Positions 61,565-64,000 of a stretch of 64,000 nucleotides of DNA are shown here, piece by piece (positions within the stretch are counted from its first letter, which is position 1; the number at the start of each line of letters is the position of its first letter). The stretch comes from Ignavibacteriota bacterium (lineage in GTDB: Bacteria; Bacteroidota; Ignavibacteria; SZUA-365): positions 1 to 64,000 of the forward strand of contig JACRFB010000060.1 of the NCBI GenBank assembly GCA_016218045.1, in the 5' to 3' direction. The position numbers and the translations under genes were made by a program. Under the pieces are notes generated by a model. That model ran no database searches. It saw nothing but the letters and a program-made list of their open reading frames with translations, and was not told where the DNA came from.

Positions 61565-61752
61565 TCGCGAAACGGGGGACGTGGGAAGGGGATGGAAAGA
61601 TCCGTGTTGAGAAAGATATAGCAGTACATTATCTTAATCCGTTACAAAGTATGGTTGTGTGTCCAGGTCACAATCTGGCGTGACGGTATCATGGGAGCCG
61701 TTTCCGATGAGCACCGTCTGCCCGTTTCATACCAGATGACAGCTTTGGAAGT

Positions 61753-64000
61753 ATGCCCGCACCTCTCCGATGGTATCTTCTGTCCCAAATTCCGTTGCTC
61801 CGTACACTCGGCGGATCACTGGCCGTTTTCTGTACCTGTCTCGCGGCAGCGCAGGCACAGGAGTGGACCGTCCTGCGTTCATATACCACACGCGACGGTT
61901 TATCACAGAATGTAGTGAATTGCGGACTCCAGGACTCGAAGGGCTTTTTATGGATAGGCACACGCTACGGATTGAATCGTTTTGACGGCCGGGTATTTCG
62001 CGCCTATCACCGGCACATCGGTGACAGCACGTCGCTCGTGGATGAGGAGGTGTCTTGTCTCGTAGAGGATGCGAAAGGAGCCATCTGGGTGGGCACTCGT
62101 CGCGGACTGTGCGTGTACCAGCGTGGCAACGACCGCTTTCGGCGCATTGAATTCACCACGCACGTTGCGGAAAGGGAACCACGGCCGGCAGTGCTGGCTC
62201 TCAACATAACACAAGACGGTGTGGTGTGGGTCGGCACATCGCTTGGTGTCTTCCACGTGCTGCCTGGCAGCATCCGCGCGGTGGAGATGACCGGATTTCG
62301 CATACACGTCACTTCCAACTTTGCCATTCATGGAGTTACACCTCTTGATGAACGAAGGACGATTATTGCTTCCAATCGTGGTCTGTTCACTACGCTCGGT
62401 ATACGGCTGTCGCCAGATGCCCCCATCATCCGATCAGATGTCATGTCATCATCAGCACGATGCGGAGATTCATTGTTGCTGTTTGGCCACTATGGTGATA
62501 CTGCCCTTGTGGCTTTCGATGTGCGGACGTATGCCGTCGACCCTGTCGCCATAGTGGGTCAGGAACACAGAGTGAGGGTTTGGCCAAAATCCTTCATCAG
62601 CACCGGGGAGGAGAATATCATCGCGGTGACAAATCTCGGACTGTTCGAGTATACACGTTTGCTCCGTCGTCGGCATGGTTTGAGCTGCGAGGCGACGCAT
62701 TTCTTCACCGGTCAGGTGAACGGGGTATTTCTTGACGAGGAAGGGCGGTTGTATGCATGTACCACGCAGGGACTCGTTGTACTCACACACAGCAGACCAT
62801 CGTATACTAACTTCGCGCTGTTTCCGGACGTGATACGACGCAGGTTCGACAACACCGTGCGCACACTTCATGTGCGGCGCGACGGGACTGTTTGTGCCGG
62901 CAGCATTTACGGTCTGCACATCTTGAATTCCCGCAGGTCGTTTGTCTCGTTATGCGCGTCGCACCTCGGTCCGGAGTGGGGGCATGGTTACAACGATGTG
63001 GTCAATGGTATCGAAGATACGGGCGGCGACACACTCTTCCTCGCAGGCAGGGGCCTGCGTTCGTATGATGCCAGGACAGGCCACGTGCGGCAGGTCGCGA
63101 CGGGTTTGTCAAGCAAGGCGGCCACCTGGTGCTCCACGCAGACCGAGTTGGGTCATTTTCTCGGGTCGCTCCGTGGCGGGATATTCGTGCTCGACGGGCG
63201 GCATCGTGTCGTGCGTCAACTGGAATCAGAGCGAAACGATCCGCGCACACTCTCGAGCAATGAGATCCACGATTTCTATCGCGATACACGCGGACACATC
63301 TGGATTGCAACCAACGGGGGAGTCAATCGGTGGCGACCCGACGACAGTAGTTTTGTGCGCTACGAACATGATCCCCGCAACGCGCGGAGCATCGGTGACA
63401 ACCGTGTATGGGCAATCATCGAGGATACACGCGGGTGGTTATGGGTGGGGACCTACGGCGGCGGCATTGCACGCTACCGTCCGGCAACAGACGACTTCGA
63501 GCGCGTGACCGAGGAGGATGGATTGCCCAGCAATGCCGTCGTTGCCATGGTAAGTGATTTGCGAGGGCGGCTGTGGATCACCACCGAGACGGGACTTGTA
63601 TGCTACGATCCGTCCAGGAGGACTTGGCGCAGCTTCGAGGAACCGGAAGTGCCGCAGTTTCAGAATTTCGGATTCAAAGCGGCAGCGAGGACAGCATCGG
63701 GAGAGCTTGTCTTCGGCAGCGCCGCGGGAATAGTCCGTTTCCATCCCGATTCGCTCCGCTGGGACACACAACCGCCGCGCGTGTTGATCTCCGACGTGCG
63801 CCTGCGCGAGCGGAGCATATGTGCGGAGTTGCACGACGGCGACACACTCACGGTGACACACTCCGATAATATGCTCGCGTTCACCTTCGCCGCGCTCGAC
63901 TTTTCGCACCCGCAACGGAACTGCTACACGTACGCGCTCGACGGTTTCACGCGCGGATGGATCTCCCTCGGCCGACAGCGGGATGCCGTGTTCACGAATC
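61753..64000 (+). CDS. Two-component-regulator propeller sensor, C-terminus beyond window
   Basis: Partial, 749 codons visible, open to the right edge. Signal peptide (LGGSLAVFCTCLAAAQAQ). Fourteen or so propeller blades with the reg_prop signature follow: DSKGFLWIGTRYGLNRFDG, DAKGAIWVGTRRGLCVY, DTRGHIWIATNGGVNRW, DTRGWLWVGTYGGGIARY, DLRGRLWITTETGLVCYD. From about residue 675 a Y_Y_Y domain begins (MLAFTFAALDFSHPQRNCYTYALDGF). A transmembrane helix and a histidine-kinase (hybrid two-component) or DNA-binding part are expected beyond the edge. The ATG at 61753 is set by the signal peptide; a stop lies in frame at 61708. A weak TTGAGA-16-TTATCT promoter may lie at 61607-61634. Confidence 0.9.
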   Translation, partial: MPAPLRWYLLSQIPLLRTLGGSLAVFCTCLAAAQAQEWTVLRSYTTRDGLSQNVVNCGLQDSKGFLWIGTRYGLNRFDGRVFRAYHRHIGDSTSLVDEEVSCLVEDAKGAIWVGTRRGLCVYQRGNDRFRRIEFTTHVAEREPRPAVLALNITQDGVVWVGTSLGVFHVLPGSIRAVEMTGFRIHVTSNFAIHGVTPLDERRTIIASNRGLFTTLGIRLSPDAPIIRSDVMSSSARCGDSLLLFGHYGDTALVAFDVRTYAVDPVAIVGQEHRVRVWPKSFISTGEENIIAVTNLGLFEYTRLLRRRHGLSCEATHFFTGQVNGVFLDEEGRLYACTTQGLVVLTHSRPSYTNFALFPDVIRRRFDNTVRTLHVRRDGTVCAGSIYGLHILNSRRSFVSLCASHLGPEWGHGYNDVVNGIEDTGGDTLFLAGRGLRSYDARTGHVRQVATGLSSKAATWCSTQTELGHFLGSLRGGIFVLDGRHRVVRQLESERNDPRTLSSNEIHDFYRDTRGHIWIATNGGVNRWRPDDSSFVRYEHDPRNARSIGDNRVWAIIEDTRGWLWVGTYGGGIARYRPATDDFERVTEEDGLPSNAVVAMVSDLRGRLWITTETGLVCYDPSRRTWRSFEEPEVPQFQNFGFKAAARTASGELVFGSAAGIVRFHPDSLRWDTQPPRVLISDVRLRERSICAELHDGDTLTVTHSDNMLAFTFAALDFSHPQRNCYTYALDGFTRGWISLGRQRDAVFTN

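Overview
The window reads as a high-GC chromosomal segment from a member of the Bacteroidota/FCB group, possibly an Ignavibacteria-, Kapabacteria- or Chlorobi-like lineage; this placement is inference. The signs are: two subtilases and a putative glycosidase with type IX secretion (T9SS) C-terminal sorting domains; a TonB-dependent receptor with an N-terminal carboxypeptidase-regulatory-like domain; a two-component-regulator propeller protein; a tRNA promoter carrying the Bacteroidota TAnnTTTG element; and genes that often lack a Shine-Dalgarno sequence. Most of the window is ordinary, densely packed housekeeping DNA with many 1-4 bp stop/start overlaps.

Layout. 0-8.9 kb: a transposase remnant, a DUF72 gene with a clear promoter and palindromic operator, a secreted glycosidase-like protein, a lipoprotein paired with a subtilase, and a PHP phosphoesterase. 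9-18.2 kb: a tightly coupled run of purF, a 1429-residue T9SS subtilase, a CDP-alcohol phosphatidyltransferase, ftsY and mutL. 18.6-27.5 kb: acyl-CoA metabolism (enoyl-CoA hydratase/isomerase, fused isobutyryl-CoA mutase IcmF, 3-hydroxyacyl-CoA dehydrogenase and a degenerate relative), interrupted by a solitary asparagine-synthetase-like gene. 27.5-32.3 kb, minus strand: DUF971 protein, mfd and a membrane-anchored TIM-barrel-like protein. 32.3-37.2 kb: pyrF, larC, a histidine kinase and its NtrC-type regulator. 37.5 kb: tRNA-Gly(GCC). 37.8-43.3 kb: PAP2 phosphatase and rsmA (minus), then era, an Ntn-hydrolase asparaginase, ruvB and lptC (plus).

43.5-54.7 kb is the least familiar part: a receiver-like protein without its phospho-acceptor Asp is translationally coupled to an outer-membrane beta-barrel candidate. 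Two large surface proteins with homologous N-termini and a fibronectin-type protein follow. I read these as one putative envelope assembly. 54.7-64 kb: GH29 fucosidase, an outer-membrane protein, a UroD-family methyltransferase-like gene, a PadR regulator with a palindromic operator inside its promoter, a TonB-dependent receptor, and a two-component propeller sensor cut by the window edge.

The most unusual feature at genome scale is what fills the longer intergenic gaps: families of heptamer (sometimes octamer or 16-mer) tandem repeats with different unit sequences, repeatedly starting at the TAG stop codon of the gene before and often ending just short of the next promoter or start codon. 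Several are G-tract repeats with G-quadruplex potential. One gap (19.4-20.1 kb) contains a 16-bp minisatellite flanked by oppositely oriented 21-bp stem-loops whose arms differ by compensating changes.
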